From: Hermatobates lingyangjiaoensis
Lineage: Eukaryota; Arthropoda; Insecta; Hemiptera; Hermatobatidae
Direction of reading: 5' to 3'
DNA: 64,000 bases
Assembly: GCA_026182355.1 (NCBI GenBank)
Contig: JAPFBL010000222.1
Span: forward strand, 525,001-589,000
The position numbers and the translations under genes were made by a program. How positions within the stretch are numbered: position 1 is the stretch's first letter; every line of letters begins with the position of its first letter. Below are positions 62,372 to 64,000 of this stretch, piece after piece. The notes beneath the pieces are model-generated. The model was not told the DNA's origin. It worked only from the letters and a program-made list of their open reading frames with translations, and searched no databases.

Positions 62372-64000
62372 TTCAATGCTAACCACATGCAATGGGGATG
62401 CCGAGCTTCTAATTCTGGAGGATCAGTTCTATTACAAAACATAGCAAACAACAGATATCAAATCTTGTCCCCTTCAGATCCCACCTACTGGCCCTCTTCC
62501 CCTTCAAAAATGCCGGATATACTAGATATCTTTATTTCTTCTCTTCCTTCTTCATCTTCCTTCACAATCGAGAACCTTCATGAACTCTCTTCTGACCATT
62601 CTCCAATTCTCCTTACACTCCATAACCACTCAGTACCGTATTTCACACCCTATTCATTAATCCGTGGTAGAGTAGATTGGGGAGCCTTCCAACTCGAAGC
62701 AAGTAGTAGAGTCGAATTGAATGTAAGACTAAAAGACAGTGAAGACATTGATCAGGCTGTATTGTCATTTACAGAGACAATACACAACTCAATCAACAAC
62801 GCGACAGTCTATAAGGAAAAACACTGGTCAAACAAATACAAACTACCGTCCGATATTACAAAAACCATAAGATCAAAAAGGATAGCAAGAAAGAAGTGGC
62901 AACAAACGAGACTGCTCAGTGAGAAGACAGTACTGAATAAACTCACTCACAAATTACACAAACTGATACGATCATTTAAAGAACAACAAGACGAACAAAA
63001 ACTTACGCAACTAACCACTGCAGACTGCAAAGTTAATGGTACATGGCTCAAGAGTGATGAAGAAAAAGCAAATGTATTCGGAAACCACTTGACCCAGCTA
63101 TTTTCATCACCTAACAACAAACTTACTGACGAACAAAATGACACCCTGGACTCACCTTTAAAAATGACACCACCACCTAAAGCATTCAGCCCTTCTGATG
63201 TGGCCTACTGCATCAAAGGCTTGAAGTGGCGTAGAGCTCCCGGATTTGACCTCATCACGGGTGAAATCCTGTCTCACCTCCCAAAAAAGGCTATTGTGTT
63301 CCTAACATATATCTATAATGCTATATTACGCACAACATACTTCCCTGTGTTATGGCGGTTCTCAATAGTCAAAATGATTCCTAAACCTAATAAGCCACTC
63401 CATCTTCTTACATCCTATCCCGAAACCCTGACCCCACAATTTCCACAAATATCTTCCAAGAACACCTAAATAGCATCGAAACCTGGCTGCAAAAGTGGCA
63501 TTTAAATATTAATATAAATAAAAGTTTTCACGTAACTTTTACTTTAAAAAAAGCACCATGTCCAAATGTTACTATGAATAGCGCTCTCCTTCCAACGAGA
63601 GATGTGGTCAGGTACTTAGGGCTCTTCATTGACAAAAGACTAACTTGGAATCCTCAAACCCGACTAAAATGACTTGACTTAAAACGTCAATTCTTACTAC
63701 TGTACAGACTTCTAGGGAAACACTCAAAATTGACGCTACATAACAAAGTACTACTATACAAAACATTACTGCGACCGATCTGGACTTACGGACTTGAACT
63801 ATGGGGTTGTGCAAAACCATCCAATATTCATAGAATACAATCATTGCAATCTAAAATCCTCCGCACTATCACAAATGATCCGTATTACGTTAAAAACTAC
63901 ACCCTTCATAAAGACTTAAAAATTCCATTCATCCAAAACCTTGCCTCTGATCGTTATAGGTCATTTCACAAGAACCTTTCCTCTCACCCAAATCCATTTG
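62372..64000 (+). pseudogene. Jockey-like LINE with internal deletion, runs off window
   Basis: The frame 62282-63469 becomes family-like from residue 31: endonuclease end FNANHMQWGCRASN (31-44, cf. the DYNAKH..WG block) and SDHSP (104-108). The linker leads to RT start RRAPGFDLITGEIL (317-330) and MIPKPNKP (365-372). Then the sequence jumps, in another frame from about 63422, to HLNSIETWLQKWHLN, YLGLFIDKRLTW and WTYGLELWGCAKPSNI, which lie beyond the active site. The RT palm with its YADD box, some 200-300 residues by family comparison, is missing. A TGA at 63670-63672 interrupts the tail. The copy also lacks the 5' endonuclease half. Confidence 0.88.

Overview
This 64 kb window is AT-rich (by eye about 70% A+T) and looks like intergenic or intronic DNA from an invertebrate animal, most likely an arthropod. 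The evidence is its mix of elements: Jockey-, R1- and I-like LINEs, Penelope-like elements (PLEs) with GIY-YIG endonuclease domains, a Helitron remnant, tRNA-derived SINEs and long (TA)n tracts. The species cannot be fixed from this sequence. No convincing host protein-coding gene, rRNA or functional tRNA was found. Every recognisable coding stretch belongs to a mobile element, and all are broken.

Layout: 0-5.3 kb is a graveyard of PLE ends bounded by (TA)n, plus the 3' end of a Helitron (Pif1-like helicase C-terminus, hairpin and CTAG end). 7.5-9.6 kb holds a decayed R1-like LINE interrupted by a SINE with target-site duplications. 11.5-12.1 kb holds a Jockey-like RT fragment. From 15.4 to 35.5 kb, and again at 41.1-42.7 and 52.5-57.5 kb, one dispersed non-coding family dominates. 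It is built from two modules of about 0.8 kb (A and B) and covers roughly 19 kb, about 30% of the window. 39.3-43.0 kb is a PLE with RT and GIY-YIG domains flanked by inverted terminal repeats, one of which is split by an A-B copy. 44.2-44.8 kb carries a LINE 3' end and a second decayed PLE. A second well-preserved SINE lies at 50.2 kb. 58.8-60.5 kb (minus) is an I-like LINE with RT and RNase H. 60.7-61.2 kb is a short element with inverted ends and 13-bp direct repeats. 61.5-61.8 kb is an R1-like LINE tail, and from 62.4 kb to the window end there is an internally deleted Jockey-like LINE.

The most interesting system is the A-B family. It has a 16-bp sub-terminal inverted repeat near each end, a (TGGG)n minisatellite, a 3' hairpin whose stem is kept in most copies while the loop varies, and insertion into T/A runs. 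It forms tandem and head-to-head arrays. These traits resemble the non-autonomous Helentron-associated elements (HINE/DINE-1 type), although no transposase is present and the assignment is an inference. A second theme is the repeated link between PLE ends, a hammerhead-ribozyme-like CTGANGA...GAAA motif, and (TA)n tracts that look like preferred insertion targets.
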